NCBI GenBank assembly: GCA_002784505.1
Contig: PFLF01000103.1
Location: forward strand, 1 to 5,229
Length of the DNA: 5,229 bases
Direction of reading: 5' to 3'
DNA from: Candidatus Roizmanbacteria bacterium CG_4_10_14_0_8_um_filter_39_9
GTDB taxonomy: Bacteria > Patescibacteriota > Microgenomatia > UBA1406 > GWC2-37-13
In this document: piece by piece, positions 5,211 to 5,229 of the stretch
How the letters are laid out: every line of letters begins with the position of its first letter
Numbering within the stretch: position 1 is the stretch's first letter
Notes under the pieces: generated by a model
Told to the model about the DNA's origin: nothing
The model's database searches: none
What the model saw: only the letters and a program-made list of their open reading frames with translations
Position numbers and translations under genes: made by a program

Positions 5211-5229
5211 TCCCCCACTCCGGCACGCC
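5211..5229 (+). repeat. tkt 3'-end direct repeat, copy C (cut by window end)
   Basis: tcccccactccggcacgcc matches copy A base for base. With the preceding C the identity is 20 bases (5210-5229 against 2110-2129), and it runs to the last base of the window. As with copy B, unrelated sequence lies upstream and the match begins at the same core. Whether the full tail, another cassette or the original downstream chromosome follows cannot be seen. Confidence 0.7.

Noticed and set aside
2111..5229. CRISPR-like array from the three repeats
   Set aside because: Repeat spacing is about 1.5 kb and the intervals are complete operons, not spacers.
2111..5229. Repeats as an assembly artefact
   Set aside because: Copy B differs from copy A by substitutions and indels, so it is a real separate locus. 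Only copy C, which is identical to A and ends with the window, remains open to this doubt.

Overview
The window most likely comes from a Candidate Phyla Radiation (Patescibacteria-type) bacterium or a similar uncultured lineage. The reasons are the standard stop codons, weak or absent Shine-Dalgarno sequences, promoters lying almost on the start codons, and short palindromes and 'accaacgactaacgac'-type repeats inside a coding gene. I recall these repeats from such genomes but have not searched for them. The taxonomic call is inference.

Layout: an AT-rich leader with an extended -10 promoter (1-159) leads into a full-length, animal-type transketolase on the + strand (160-2202). Four short repeat or palindromic tracts interrupt the transketolase in frame, three of them containing perfect inverted repeats, and a fifth repeat-like tract lies in its linker. 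After a 40-base gap, everything lies on the - strand as two complete two-gene operons. Each is an AbiEi-family antitoxin/regulator followed, with a 4-base ATGA overlap, by an AbiEii-family nucleotidyltransferase toxin: operon 1 at 3660-2243 and operon 2 at 5152-3795. These are type IV toxin-antitoxin / abortive infection modules. The two toxins share only their family motifs, so the operons are not a recent tandem duplication.

The most notable structure is a direct repeat at the edges of both operons. The last 92 bases of the transketolase gene (2111-2202) recur as a diverged 90-base remnant between the operons (3731-3820) and begin again at the right edge (5211-5229, cut off by the window end). 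All three copies start at the same 16-base block, tcccccactccggcac. Where the end is visible, the copy runs to the transketolase stop codon. This is the footprint expected when elements integrate site-specifically into the 3' end of a gene and restore that end at each insertion. The window therefore reads as tkt - [abiE cassette 1] - tkt tail - [abiE cassette 2] - tkt tail. It is a small array of defence cassettes with no recombinase of its own visible, so mobilisation would have to be in trans.

The transketolase would serve the non-oxidative pentose phosphate pathway. The AbiE pairs would act as phage-defence or stabilisation modules, each antitoxin repressing its own operon and neutralising its partner toxin. 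They have no metabolic link to the transketolase; the link is positional.
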